Assembly (NCBI GenBank): GCA_029224185.1
Contig: CM055189.1
Span: forward strand, 1,096,152-1,160,151
Direction of reading: 5' to 3'
Origin: Karalla daura
Lineage: Eukaryota > Chordata > Actinopteri > Chaetodontiformes > Leiognathidae
Length of the DNA stretch: 64,000 bases
Each line of letters starts with the position of its first letter. Positions within the stretch are counted from its first letter, which is position 1. Positions 26,201 to 40,300 of this stretch are shown in pieces. The notes beneath the pieces are model-generated. The model saw only the letters and a list, made by a program, of their open reading frames with translations. It did no database searches and was not told the DNA's origin. Position numbers and translations under genes: made by a program.

Positions 26201-27750
26201 CACACGCTGCCTCCTCTAAGCAGGGAGCTGCCTCAGCTCCCAGCAGCCTGTGTGGCCCGGCCTCTCTTCAGCATCTCCATCCTGGGACACGGCCCTCCAC
26301 AGAGACCTCCGGGGGTGGGACTCCCTCCTCTCACAGCTGAAGGAGCAGCACCTGGGAGGAGGAGCACCGAGGAGGCCAGATGTCCCGGAGGAGCTGGACT
26401 CGTCCCTGTCAGAGCACCCAGGTGGATTCAGAGGCGTTAAGCTGTCTGGAGGAACCAGGCCGTGCATGTAGCTCAGTAGCAGTGAGAGAACAAAACGTTC
26501 AAGTTCAAAAGCAAACATACGACAGAATGAAACAGTCTTTTCCATAACAGGACCATTTTAGCTAGGGCTGTTATTCCTCTCTATACATCATTCACAGAAT
26601 TATCTTACTATACCTATTACTTTCTCTAAATGACCAACAATGTTAATCTGTGACAGTGAATAGCAACGACAGTGAAGATGGGATTATCTATAACACTATC
26701 AGCAGTTCAACAATAATCATTTCTATTCATTGATCTCTGATTACCCTGTAACCTTTAGATGATAGTGATGACGATAACTCCTAGGTAACTTCTGGGAAAA
26801 ACATGCTTCAGATTCTAAGGATTCTGAGCTAAACTAAAACAAATGTGTGTGTGTGTCATGTGACAGAGTGGTAGATGTAATGGCTGTGGACAGTGAGAGG
26901 ACACGCCTGCTCTGTCCACCGTCCATGGCTCTGTCCCGGAGCTGATAGATGGAGCTGTGGACGTCTCTCCTCAACCGTTCCAGTCTGAAGGACCTGCTCT
27001 GTTGTCTCAGTCTTACAGGGAAGGACGAGGCCATAAAGGAGCCCCCGTGGAAGGACAGAAAGACAACCACTGCTGTGAAATACTGGAAGGGGACCAAAGC
27101 GAATAAAGCTCCGCTCACCGGCACTGAGGTGGTCCGGTTCTTTGCCAGCCAGAGAGGCCTGGGAGACCTGGAGCTCTTCTACCTGAAGGAAGCGGGCGGG
27201 GACTCCTACAGGTTCCCCTCTCTCCTCTGCTGGAGCTGCATGCAGTGATGGACTGCTCCTGAGCTCACCGCTCTGACTTCCTGTTTGCTTCCAGACCGTA
27301 CGACCTGAGGGTGGTGCAGCCGGGGGAGGCCGGCTCTGAGCACTACGTGTTCTCTCCTCACTCCGTGCTGCATGTGACGGACAGAGGCTGGGGGGGTCTG
27401 CTCAGCCTGGCCGACTGGCACAGGGAGGCCTGCCTCTGGACCGCCCTGCAGGACATCCCCTTCTTCAGGGACTTCAGGCGGAGGAAAGCCTTCACCTGGT
27501 GGGTTGCTTCATCTGTGGAGTCTGCTCCACCTGGGGGGGTGTGGTCCACCTGGGGAGTCTGCTCCACCTGGGGGGGTCTGCTTCATCTGGGGGGGTGTGG
27601 TCCACCTGGGGGGTGTGATCCACCTGGTGGGTCTGCCCCACCTTGTGGGTCTGCTTCATCTGGTGGTTCTGGTCCACCTGGGCTCTTCATGTTTGTTTGT
27701 TCACCAGATAGAAGAGCAACAGAAGATTCTGTTTATATAGATAGATAGAC

Positions 27751-27794
<44 letters not shown>

Positions 27795-27795
27795 T

Positions 27796-27834
<39 letters not shown>

Positions 27835-27835
27835 T

Positions 27836-27901
<66 letters not shown>

Positions 27902-30900
27902 TAGATAGCTCTCTTGTCCTCTTGTCCTCAGGTTGCGTAGAAGCGTGCGTGGCAGCATCTTTGAGCGGCGCTGTGCGGCCCTGGAGAGCAGGCTGCTGGT
28001 GACGGTTCCTCAGTTCTGGAGAGCTCTGCTCCTGCTGAGCAGGTGAGCACACCTGGTGCGCCTCAGGTGAGCCTCAGTCTCAGGACAGATGGTGAAGAGG
28101 TCTGCTGCTGGTCCTGCTCCCTCTGCAGGGTGCTGCAGGAGCTCAGAGAGAGCCACCAGCCCCGGGAGGACGCGACCACCTTCACGCTACAGCAGTTCAG
28201 AGAAGAGCTGAGGGCTGCACACCGACACCGTCTGCAGATGCTCGACAAGTTATCCAAGTGCCGCGCCTTCATCCTGACTGTGGTACCAGCACATCCTTCG
28301 TCCTCTCAGAGGTCTCCAGTGGTGCAGAGCTTCAGTGAGGTGTGTTTCTGGACCTCCAGGTGAGAGAGGGCAGCTACGAGGCACACCAGGAGCTGCAGCA
28401 GCACATGGCCTTCGCTCAGAGGCCCAACGAGAGCCACGAACCGGTGCACCTGCACCGGGCCCACCAGCAGAGGCTGCGGAGGCTGTGGAGCCGCTCGGAC
28501 AGCGTCCTGAAGAGGCTGGGCAGCTTCGCCGCTCTGGTGGACCACGTCACGGTGCAGAGCATCATCAGCATCGCCCAGCGAGACGGGACCGCCTTCCTCA
28601 GCGCGGCCGCAGCGGTGCCAGCACAGCCGCCTCAGCAGGGACAGGCCTGTCTCTGTGTTCCTCTGTCTGACCTACTCTATCTAGCTGATGATGTTCTCTG
28701 TCCTCCAGAGGAGGACCCAGCAGAGCTGCCTGTTCCACACTGAGCTGAAGGTCTCAGCTGCTGGTCAGCTGACCGTGGAGCCTGCAGTCCAGCTGTTCCA
28801 CCAGGCACTGAGGGACTCCCTCCAGACCGCTGGAGACGCCATCATTCAGGTGTTCACACTGCTCCTGGACTAAAGGACTGAATGCTCTCATTGCTGACTG
28901 TAGAGCACCCAGCTCCCAGGGCTTTAAATGTGCTATATAATAGAATAGAGCAGAATAGAATAGAATAGAACAGAATAGAATAGAATAGAATAGAATAGAA
29001 TAGAATAGAATAGAATAGAACAGAACAGAACAGAACAGAACAGAACAGAATAGAACAGAATAGAATAGAAGAGATCATTTGTCCCATAACAGAGAAAATC
29101 CAAGCAGTCAAGTGAACAGTGTGGTAAAGAAATATAAATATAACCAAACTAAATAGAAGCATAAATTATACACTATGTGCAATAAATAAAATAGAAACAT
29201 AAATAATAAAAAATATTATATTTATTAGAAAATAAATAAACCAGCTCATCTCATATGTAATATTCAGCCCTAGAAAACAGTGATGGTATGCCACGTTCAG
29301 GACTGCTCCGCTGAGCTGCTGCTCTCCTCCTGCAGATGTGTGACTCCTGCGGGTTCTTCTCAGAGACCAGCAGATACATCTCCAGCCTCCAGGAGGCAGC
29401 CCGTCCCATCAGCTGTGTTCTACCTCCTGCTGCTGAAGGTTTGGAGCGGCCTGCACCAGCACCAGCAGCCTCAGCTGTGACTCTGACCGAGGTGTTTCTG
29501 CTCCTAGCGGACAGGAAGAGCGGTGGTCCTGAGAGGTTCTGCTGCTGGAGCTCAGCCAGGGAGCCGGCGCTTCCCGACCAGGCCTCGCTGCTGCTCCAGG
29601 GCGTCAGGATGCACGGCTGCTTCCAGCCGCTCTCCAGGGAGCAGCTGCTCTGGTACCTCCATGCCAACGACGTCACGGAGCAGGCCCAGAGGGACCTGGA
29701 CCAGCTCATGCAGGTGACGGTCACAGACCTTCACCTGCAACTGAAGAAGTTGAGAGTTTGGAGTAACTGACGCTGTTTCTCTGCAGGAGGCTGAAGGAGA
29801 GGTCCAGCAGCTGTGTGAGAGGTTTTCATGGATACCAGACGTCCATTTGTTCACCAGCCAGTGGAGTCAGAAAGCTCTGGAGGCCATGGCGGGTCAACCT
29901 GCGTCACTGTACGAGGAGCTCATCCAGAAGATAGGGCAGTGCTCTGAGAGGATGAGCACAGTGCCCGGGTCAGTCTGGACCTCCAACCACGTGCTCAGCC
30001 TCCAGGCCACCAGCCTGAGGGACAGTCTGGGTACGCCACGACAAACACTCTGGCACACAAGCTCATCCTCACTGCTTTACAATGGTCCCCTTGGCTTTTG
30101 TCCTTCAAGTCCAACAGCTCCAGGTGATGGAGGACGGAGTGCTGGAGCACCTGGTGGAGCAGATAAAGCTGCGCTCAGAAGACCTCGTAGGAGACTTGGA
30201 GACAGCTAGTGCTGAGCTGCAGATGGAGCCCCGAGACCTCACATATGCACTCATGGTAAAGAACCTGAAGTGGTTTGCCTTTGTAACAATGTGACGCTTC
30301 TCATTTTATAGATCATAGAATATTTATGTAACAGTATGTATGTTCCTCACTGCATATGGAGCATTTCCTACGTTCAGCTTCAGGACAGGAAACCTTTAAC
30401 AGCCTTGTTTTGTCTCAAGGCAAAAAGACTTCTCGTGGTCTTTGTCTAATCAGACACGTTTAAGTTCTCCTGCAGGTCTGTTCCTCCTCCTCAACACCTG
30501 CCCCATCCTGATCCTCCTCTCACTACATGTGACTCATACAAGAACAGATGAAGTACCCTTCATACCTGCTCGTCTGTGTCCTGGCCCTCAGGTGAGAGGG
30601 TGTGAGGAGGCTCTGGCTGACAGCCGCACACGGTTGCAGTACATCCACTCCCTGCAGGAGAGCGTGTGCAGACACCACAGGAAGATGACTGAGCAGGAGC
30701 TGAGTCTGAAGGACAAGGTCTGCACAGCCGTCCAGGGCTTTGTTTCAGGGCGCTGCAACACCTCCATCATGTCTGTGTTCTTCTCTTTGTGCCTGTGCTG
30801 GCCTGGCTGTTGTCAGCTGCTGGACGTGTGGCATCGTTTCATCCCTCTCCTACAACAAGCCCAGAGCAGCGTGTGCCAGCGCCTGCCCTCAGTGGACTCC

Positions 30901-31328
30901 GAGCTGGACGCCATCTTCTCTGTTGTAGTGAGTGACCTTCAGGCTCTAGTCTCCAGATCCACATCCGGACCCTTCCTCGACCCGGCCCAGGGAGCAGCCC
31001 AGATGGCATCCTCACTGAGGGACATGTGTGTCCGGGTCCAGAGCCTGACTGCAGAGCTGGAGCAGCTGAGCAGGCACAGTGAGAGGCTGCAGGGTGAGAT
31101 GGTGCCATCCATGGACATCAGCCACCGGTACCTTCACAGAAGTGCAGACCTCATGACGCTGTCTCCTTCCACCAGGACATCCAAAGGATGTGACGGTTTT
31201 CACAGCAGAGCTCCAGAAGGTCACAGCCCGCAGGGAGCTGTGGCAGCTCAGAGACGTGTACACAACATGGGTGGAGGATTGGAAACAACAGTTCTTCAGT
31301 GAGGTGAGGCGTTGCATAGACTTCTTTT

Positions 31329-31366
<38 letters not shown>

Positions 31367-34300
31367 ATACACACACACTGCTCTCAGCCTGTGGTATGCT
31401 CTCCTCTCAGGTCGAGGTGTCTGAGCCTCAGCAGAAGCTTGCCCAGTGGAAGGAGGAAGCTCTCTCCCTGACAGGTCTCATCCCTGCCCATGATGCCGTG
31501 CTGCAGGACACTGTAGGACAGCTGGAGACCTTTAACACACAGCTCCACCTCATGGCCAAGCTGCAGAGCTCCACGCTCAAAGCCAAACACCTGAGAGCTG
31601 TTTTTGAAGGTTGGAAATGACATCTCTATTCAAAGACAGGAAGGAGATCTCGCTGCAGCACATCATCAGTAACTGATTCCCTCTGGCAGGAGCTGATCAG
31701 CTGTGTGTCCTGGAGAAGCTGACTGTTGCTGAGCTGATGTCTCACCTACAGGAAGTTGACCAGGAACATATGTGGAAGGTGAGAGCCAGAGACTCACTGT
31801 CAAAGTGAGAGAGAAAAGGGAATGTCCCAGGTGGGCCAGATGTTCATCCTGAACCCTGCTCTGTCAGATCTGCCAGGATGCACAAGCTGAGTGGAACATG
31901 GAGCAGAGCTTCCAACGGCTCCAGCGTGGATGGGAGGCCAGACTCTTCCAGCTGGAAGTATTCACTCTCCCATCCCGGCCGAGCTATCAGCCACAGCACG
32001 GATCAGCAGAGACGCAGACGCCCACAGGGGGAACCATCTCAAATGTCCAGACTGCCAACCAGCTGTCCTGCAAAGATCTAGCCTTCATCATCACTGGTCA
32101 GCCTAAAACAAGCCAACACTAATAAAGCTCAGCAAGTTGTAGATGTTGTATAAAGCTGCTGCTTCTGTGTTCCTCTTTGCAGGTTTGGAGACACATCTGG
32201 TTGACCTGGAGTCTGATGTGATGACTCTGTCTGCCATGATGGGGTCTCCACACAGTGCAGAGGTCAGGCTGCAGGTTGAGGCCTGGATACACTCACTGGG
32301 AGACCTTGGTAAGATGGATGGAGAGGATCAGTCAAACAGAATAACAAAGACCAGAAGATTATGCGTTTTTTTTGCCCTCACTCTCAATCTTAATCCTAGG
32401 GAAGCTGCTGGCGTTATTTGAGAGATACCAGCAGGTGTGGGCCTTCCTGACCAAGATGTTCCATGAGATGCTCAGTAATGAGAGAGCAGATCTGGTGTGT
32501 CTCCATGTTTTCACAGGTCAAACAGGAAGTTTGAGTTAACTTTCAGTTTACATTCAGATGCTGATTCTTTTTCCACAGGTGGAGCTATTCCAACCAGTTG
32601 ATAAGAAATTCAAGGAAATGATATGCTCAGTATCAAAAGACCTTCATGTGATGACGTTTGTTCAAAGGAGCAGCCAGAGTGACCTTCTCCAGACTCTCAC
32701 GGATGGCCTGTCGACCATGGAGGCCATCTCCAGCCGGATGGCGGCTCTCCTGAGCACCCAGCGTGAACAGTTTTCTAGACTCTGGTTTTTGAGTGACAGA
32801 GAGGTGATGCAGCTCCTCTCGTTCCCCCCAACACCTGTCAGGCTGCAACCCTTCGTCCAGAGGTGCTTCAACGGGGTACGACGGCTCCAAGTGGACGGTG
32901 AGGCATCATGTGATACAGGAGCTGTGAAGGGCCGTGGGACCAGGTCTGAAGGCTGGAGACGGTCAAAGGTTCTTGGGGTTGTTGGCAGCCTCCAGGAGCG
33001 AGTCGCCTTCCTCCGTCCTGTGGAGCCCAGCCCCAGCGCTGTGTCCTGGCTCCGTGCCTTTGAGGAGCAGCTGAAGCTGGCGCTGGCCCAGCTCCTGGTA
33101 CAATGCTCTGCTGCAAGAACCCAGACCCAGCAAGCTCCGAAACACCACTCCAAACCCAGCGAGAAGAGTGTAGACACCCTGCGCCTCCTCACTGACAGGA
33201 GGAAAACCGGTCTGCAGGCGTTGGAGCTGCTGGCCACCTTCCCTCTGCAGTGTGTGCTGGTGGCCGAGGAGGCCGCATGGTGTCGAGATGTTCTGGAGAC
33301 GTTCCAGAGATCCAGCCCTGAGGCGCTGAGGAGCCTAAAGGAGCACACCGCTGCCAAACTGAGAGACCTCAGCCATTCCATCAGGGATGGTTCTACAGCT
33401 GAAGCTCCTCTCTCTCAGCATGCAGTGGTGTGTCTGCACGCTCTAGTTCTGCTCACAGCCAACCATATGCGGCAGCTGTCTCAGCTCATGGAGGTGCGGG
33501 ACGTACCTCCACAGACATCTTTTGAGTGGCTGAGCTTCATGAAGTACCACATAGAAGATGGTCCAACATGTTACGTAGATGTTCTGGGCCATCGACTCCA
33601 ATATGATTACGAGTACTCTGGTCCAGAAGGTTGGGAGATGGTGCACACTCCGTCCACAGCTCGGGGAACGCTAGGGATCCTTCATGCTCTTCTGAACTAC
33701 AGGTGTGGCTTTGTGAGTGGACCACGCATGTCCGGAAAGAAAGCAACTGTCTCCCAGTTGGGGAAAGCACTGGGACGCCAGGTGGTCTTGGTCCAGTGCT
33801 CTGCAGACACGAGGCCAGGCCTGGTTCAGCAGCTGCTGCTGGGAGCTCTCCAGTGTGGAGCATGGCTCCTGTTGGACTCTGTGGACTCTCTGACCCAGCA
33901 GGTCCTGATGTCTCTGGGGCAGCACCTGGAGGACATCCACCAGTCTTTCTCTGAGATGAGGAGGAGCAGAGGTGAAGGAACCAGTGAGGATATCTCAGAC
34001 CACCATGTGGTGCTTGCAGGGAAACGCACCTGGGCCAGGCAGAGCTTCGGCTGCGTTCTCATCTCCATGAAGGGGTTTACACGTGATCTTCCAGAGAGTC
34101 TGCGGAGTGCGACCAGACCGGTAGCGCTGGCCCAGCCCGATTACAAGATGACGGCAGAAGTCTTGCTGATGTCCATGGGTTTCTCGGAGGCGGTGCCTTT
34201 AAGCCGACAGTTAGTGTGTCTGATCAGCCTGGCCAGGGATGCCCTCTGCCTGCCCGAGTTCCTCTCTGACCACCACAGCTACATGGTCCTGCTGCAGAAC

Positions 34301-37300
34301 ATCATCTCCGCCTCTGCAGTGCACCTAGGACAACTTGTGAAGGAACGAGAGGACCAGAACAAAGAGCAAGCAGGCCGTACATCTTCACCCAGCGTGAGGG
34401 CTGGAGCTGCTGGCCCCTCCAGGCCGTGCAGCATGTCAGTGGTACGGGCCATAATGGAGGAGACAGCCATCGTCAAGGCCCTCCTCACTGTCCTGTCACC
34501 TGCTGTCTATGAGCAGGACAAGGCCTTGCACTTCCATGCTATCTTCAAGGACACATTCCCCATCGTGAGCCAGTTTCCTCAGTTTCAACAACGTGTCGAG
34601 GAAGAAGAAATGCAGCAGATTAAAGAAGCAGTTACAGAGGAACTACGAAGCAAATGGTCTGAGCCTGACCCTGAGGTCATGTCCAGCGCCCTGACACTCT
34701 ACCAGGCCATGAAGTGCTCCCGGGCGGTGGTGCTCACAGGCCCTGCAGGGAGCGGGAAGACCACCTGCTACCAGGCTCTAGCTGCAGCTCTCAACCGTCT
34801 GGCAGTGGGAGGAGCTTCCTCACAGGCCTCTGTGGACACCGTGGTCTTGTTTCCCAACGCCATGTCCCATGAGGAGCTGTTCGGCTACGTCTGTGAGGAG
34901 AGAGGCTGGCGAGATGGAGCCGTCACAAAGGTGCTGAGGGAGTCCAGGCGACACGCGCTCTCAGGCCTCACCAGCAGTGAGGAACGCTGCAGGCCTGGTG
35001 TGGTGAAGTGGCTGGTGATGGACGGGGAGGCAGCGGGCCAGTCCGGCTGGCTGGATCACCTCAGTCCTCTGGTCAGAGCTGACAGGCCGCTCCTGTGCCT
35101 GCCCTCAGGGGAAACACTCCCATCACACTCCAACCTCCAGCTGCTCCTGGAGGCCACGGACCTGAGGGACGCCAGCCCCTCAGCTGTGACGCGCTGCGGC
35201 CTGGTTCCTCTCTCTGGTGCCGGTCTGTGGAGGGCGGTGTGGAGGAGTCAGCTGGACGCGCTCGCCCGGGAACACAGCCTGGGGCCAGCCACCATGAAGA
35301 TGTGGAGCTGTCTGGCTGGAGATCTGTTCTCCAGAACCCTCAGTCTGCTCCACCAACAAGCTTCATCGTCTGCGCTGCGTGATGAAGAGGCTCTGAGCCA
35401 GGTGTACGGGCTGCAGGAGGTCATGTCGTCTGCTCGCATCTTACAGAGCCTTCTACAGCATTTTAGAGAGGAAGTGAGACAAAAGGAATCAGAGGATGGA
35501 GGTAAAACTGTCATGACTGAACCTCTATCTTAGTATAGACGTGTATAGAGGAGTTGATGCAGGCTTTGACTGGTACGTCCTCACCTTCCTGCAGATCTTC
35601 CTGGAAACGGAACAACAGACTTCTACAGCAAACAGCAGCTGCTGCTCAGGAACATTTTCCTGGTGGCCTATGTTTGGGGATTTAGTGGACGTCTGCACCC
35701 TCGGTGAGATCCTCCATGGGACCATACAGCGAGACAGTGCTGGATGTTGCTCTGTTTATTAAGACATTTATCCCCTTTTCATGTTTTCCTGCTTCAGGGA
35801 CAAGCCACAGTTTGACCTACTAGCACGCCAGGTGCTGTTCACCTGCCGGTACAAAATTGTGGTTCCAGAGGAGGAGAACGTTTTCGATCACTTTTTAAAC
35901 ACAGATGGCAAGACGTGCCCCAAGAGCACAGGGCCGACCAGTCCCGTCACTCCCAAGGTTTGTTCCCAGGCTCTCCTCTCCACCCAAGCAGCTCTACAGC
36001 TGTTTGTAGGCCAGTTTAGCGCTAGCTAGCTAGCTAGCTAGCTGGTAGCTCTGAGGACCAAGTCCAGGAGGTCAGAATGTGACTTTTCTTTGGCTGCATG
36101 TTGCTGCTTTGACCGAGGTCGCTCTAGTCTTCCTTCTGCTCCAGTAGCTGTGGTTCCATCACCAGTACTGGATCTGTGTCTGTGTTTAACTATGTATAAC
36201 TATGTGTGAGGAGACTCTCTATGTAATCATTAATCTCCTGTCTCACATCTGTTGATGCAGTATGGAAATTACCTCTACCTACTGAACCTCCTGCTGGAGG
36301 CCAACCAGCCCGTGCTGCTCGCTGGAGAAGCTGCTTCTGGGAAGAGCTCTCTGTGCAGAGCTCTGCTGCGGTACGACAGGCCCCATGTGTGTCTCCCTGC
36401 CAGTCCACTCCTGAGCTGCAGGGACATACGAGCCGTCCTAGACGTCGCCAGCCGCCAGGAGGACGCAGCGAGGCTGCTCATCTTTCTGGATGATCTGCAT
36501 GAAGCCAGCCGTGGTGAGCAGGGAGAAGAACATCAGAGGACGAGCATCACACCTTCATTCTAGTCTGCTTCAGGTGGAGCTCTGATCTTTCTGTCTTGCT
36601 GTTGCTAGGTGTTCCCGGGCAGGCATCAGCAGCTCTGGAGACTGTGAGACAGAGTATTTCACAGGGAGAGGTCCTCTCATTCGACGGCCTCCACTTCAAG
36701 TCTTTACCTTCTGGAACCTTCAGCTACATGGTGACCTGCCGTGTGTCTGAGGCGAAGGGTCCCCTCAGCCGAGGCGTGATGTCCTCCCGGCTCTCTCGCC
36801 TCTTCTCTGTGTTTGTGCTCCCCAGCCTGTCTGAGGAGCTTCTGTTCTCCATGCACTCCTCCCAGCTGAGGAGCTGGCTCAGGAGCGTGGACCTGTCCCA
36901 GGACGTGGCTCGCTGCATCGTCTCTGCCACTAGCAGCCTCTACCACGCCGTATGTGACCTCTTCCAGCCCAGCGAGCAGACACCCCTCCACATGTTCTCC
37001 CCTCACGACCTTCACAAGGTCGTCTGGGGCATGCTGCTGTGGAAGCCTAGCTCTCTGGACTTGGAGACTAAAGCGTCAGCCTGGAGCATCGCTCTGCTCT
37101 GGATGCACGAGTGCATGCGTACGTTCAGCGACAGGCTGAGCTCTGAGGGTGAGAGCAGAGCTCTGGTGTCGCTCATAGCCCAGACAGCCTCAGCACACTA
37201 CCGAGATCCATCCATCCGCAGCACCAGGCCTGTCTGTGAGGACCACCCCCCCTCTGACAAAGACACCTGCAGACCAGGTCAGAGCCAGGAGACTCCTCAG

Positions 37301-40300
37301 GGTCCTCACAGCCGTCTGGAGGACATCTCAGCTCGTCTGGTCTATGGTCCTGACTTCTCCGAGGCCTTACAGTCGGTGCACCATCGACTCTCCTCTTACC
37401 ACAGCCAGGACGTTGACGTTCTCCTGCGGGACCTGGTAGCCCTCATAGACAGGAAATATGAAGAGGAGGGACAGAAGAGCAATGTGTCCCCCAGACTGCT
37501 CCTACACAGACAGAGGGTGGGCCAGCTGTGTCGTATCCTGAGGGTCCTGCTCATACCTGGAGGTCACGGCGTGCTGATGGCCTCCACCAGAGGAACCGGC
37601 CGCAAAACCACAGTACGGCTGGCCGCCTGGCTGACGGGCTGCGGGCTGCTGGAGCTCCATCCTGGGAATGAGAACAAGCTGCGTGAGCTCCTGAGAGAAG
37701 CTGGGAGTCAGACCAGAGTGGATGGAGCTCAGGTCATCGTGCTGGTCCATGAAGGAGTCAGCCAGACGACCAGAGAGGAGCTGCTGGTGGCCATGGCTCA
37801 CAGGTCCTACCCAGGACTCCTCACAGAGCAGGAGCTCAGACACGCTGTGTCCACGAGCCTGAGGAGCTCCAGGAGATACCTGCAGGACAGCTCCCTGTTC
37901 CACCAGTAAGACAGCACCCTCAGGACCACGTCTCACTCTGGTGTACCACGCTGTCTGTGTTCATGTACAGCACAGACATGTCATTTATCTGGGATTCCAG
38001 CCCAGCTCTTACTAAAGTCTAAAAATACTGTGTAAACAAACAACTGTTACACTAAAAAACACTCCACTGAGCCCAGATCAGCCTCCAGTCTCACTGCCAC
38101 TAACACACAGTACATGCGTTCTGTTGCCTGGGCTTCTCTCCTGGAACTGACCAGTTCCACTGCTCTCTAGCACCTCAGCATGTGTCATCTAAAACACACA
38201 GGTTGATGGACCTGATGTTGATCATGTTGTCTGCAACGTCTAATCGATTAATCGGCTATTAATAACAGACTACTATTTTAATAATGATTATTTGAAATTA
38301 AGCCATAATTCTGTGATGTCAGCCTCGTAAATGTGTTCTTTTTCTTTTGAAGTGAGGACTAAAAACAGCATTCAAAGGCTTTATCTTCACCCGTTTCCAC
38401 AGCTCCTGCATCATTTTATACAAACTGATAGATAAATCCAGAATGTGTCTTCATCTGTCTGGCTTTATGGAACTGTGAGACGGAGCAGTGTTTGTCCTGT
38501 GTCCCTGCCCAGGGTGATGAGCCGGGCTCACAGGAACGTCCACGTCTTCCTGCTGCTTCCCTCCACGGCCTCAGACAGCCGAGACATCTACAGCGTAAAT
38601 ACATTTCCTCTCTGCCCCTCCCAGCTCTGAGGCGTATCCAGCCGGTCTGTCCTGACTGCTCTCTGTTGTCCTGGTCCAGCTGAGCAAAGCCCTGAGCTGC
38701 AGCTGCTGTGTGGAGGTGTACCAGGCCTGGTCCGGCCCGTCCTTGCAGCAGGCTGCCATCCTCACCCTGCCCAGCCAGCCCGGCCCCCACAGAGGTGACA
38801 GGCTCCATTCCAACCTCAGCACCATGTCCGTTAACAGGCTGTGGCTGCTGGACCAGCTTCTGTTCTCTGTGTCTTCCAGAGGAAGAGGACGTGGTGGTGG
38901 GTGTGTCTGTGGCCATGGCAGGAGTCCATCAGTGTGCCTGTCAGTACGGCTCCGAGCTGCAGGGAGCCCAGCCCTTCAGCCCTCAGACCTACTGCGAGTT
39001 CATCAGCCACTTCCTTTACCTCCACCAGCTGCTGCACAGCCAGAGGACGAGCCAGGCCAGGAGGTTGTTCCTGTTGAACATCTGTGACATTTACCACTCT
39101 GGAAGCTCTCGAGTGAATGTATCTGATCTTCAATGTGGCTGCAAGAAACAGAGGATGTGACATGCAATAGATATATCTATCTATACAAGCCAGTTATGTC
39201 ATCTTTAATGTTTGAACTATGTCTGCTGCACATACCTTGATTAAAAGTATTCTATTCTATTCTATTCTAGTCTAGTCTAGTCTAGTCTAGTCTAGTCTAG
39301 TCTAGTCTAGTCTATTCTATTCAAAGCAGCTAATGAGCTAAACAGCCAGTATTGTGAGTTAACCAGGATTGGAGCAGGCTAGGTGCTGCAGTAAGCCAGT
39401 AAGCCTGTGTGTGTTTCAGACTGGCCTCTGCTGTGTGTGGCCCCGGGGCCGTGCTGCAGTACAGGCAGCTGCTGACCAGCTTGCAGCAGAAGGTGGCTGA
39501 GACGCAGCAGGTAAAGCACAGCCATTCAGCGGGTTCTCCTCAGGCCCATCGATACGCTGCTATCCACCGCCACACAGTCAGAGAAGGTTCCAGCAGCACT
39601 GAGCAGCTCCCAGAGGCTGAGGAGCAGCATCAGGGTTTTGTGCTTTTGTCCCTCAGCTGGTTAGTTCTAATAGTCTGTGACATCCATCATCCACAGCGTG
39701 AGACAGAGCTCCTCAGAGCTGTGGAACATCAGAGGAGGCTTGGTGAGGAGGCCCAGGAGGCATGTGAGGAGATGGAGAAGAAGCTGCGTGAGGTAGAGGA
39801 GCAGATCAGGCTCATCCAGAAGCAGGTGAAGGTGCAGGTGAAGCATGTTGGAGGTAGGAGCAGAGCAGTAGCAGAGGAGCTGAGTGTGTAGTGTCTGTGT
39901 CTTGCAGGCCAGCCCTATGTTCTCCTCAGGCCTCAGGATCCTCAGCTGTCTGGACCCGTCAGACCTGGAGGAGGTGCGTCACTACAGAGATCCTCCTGAG
40001 GGAGTGGTGAGAGTCCTGGACGCCGTCTGTCTCCTCTTCAACTGTCCTCCAGGCTGGGACAGCGCCAAGCAGCTCCTGGGACGCCCTAACTTCTATGAGG
40101 TCTGGAAACAACCATACGTTGAAACATCAACATGGTTCCAGTGCTGGTTCTGGGCTAGTGCTAAGTTTGGATCCATTTCTTCTGTTTCCATCAACAAAGA
40201 ACTGGCTCTGGTCCCAAAAGCCTACTGCAGAGGAGCACCAGTTCTTGGCTGCTCCAACTTGACCTCTAAAAGTCCCAGTGGACAAACTTTTCTCCCTGTG

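Noticed and set aside
26315..26338. A 24-base GT...AG 'intron' that would help repair the dnhd1 first-exon frame
   Set aside because: Far shorter than any vertebrate spliceosomal intron, and the resulting phase does not solve the frame.
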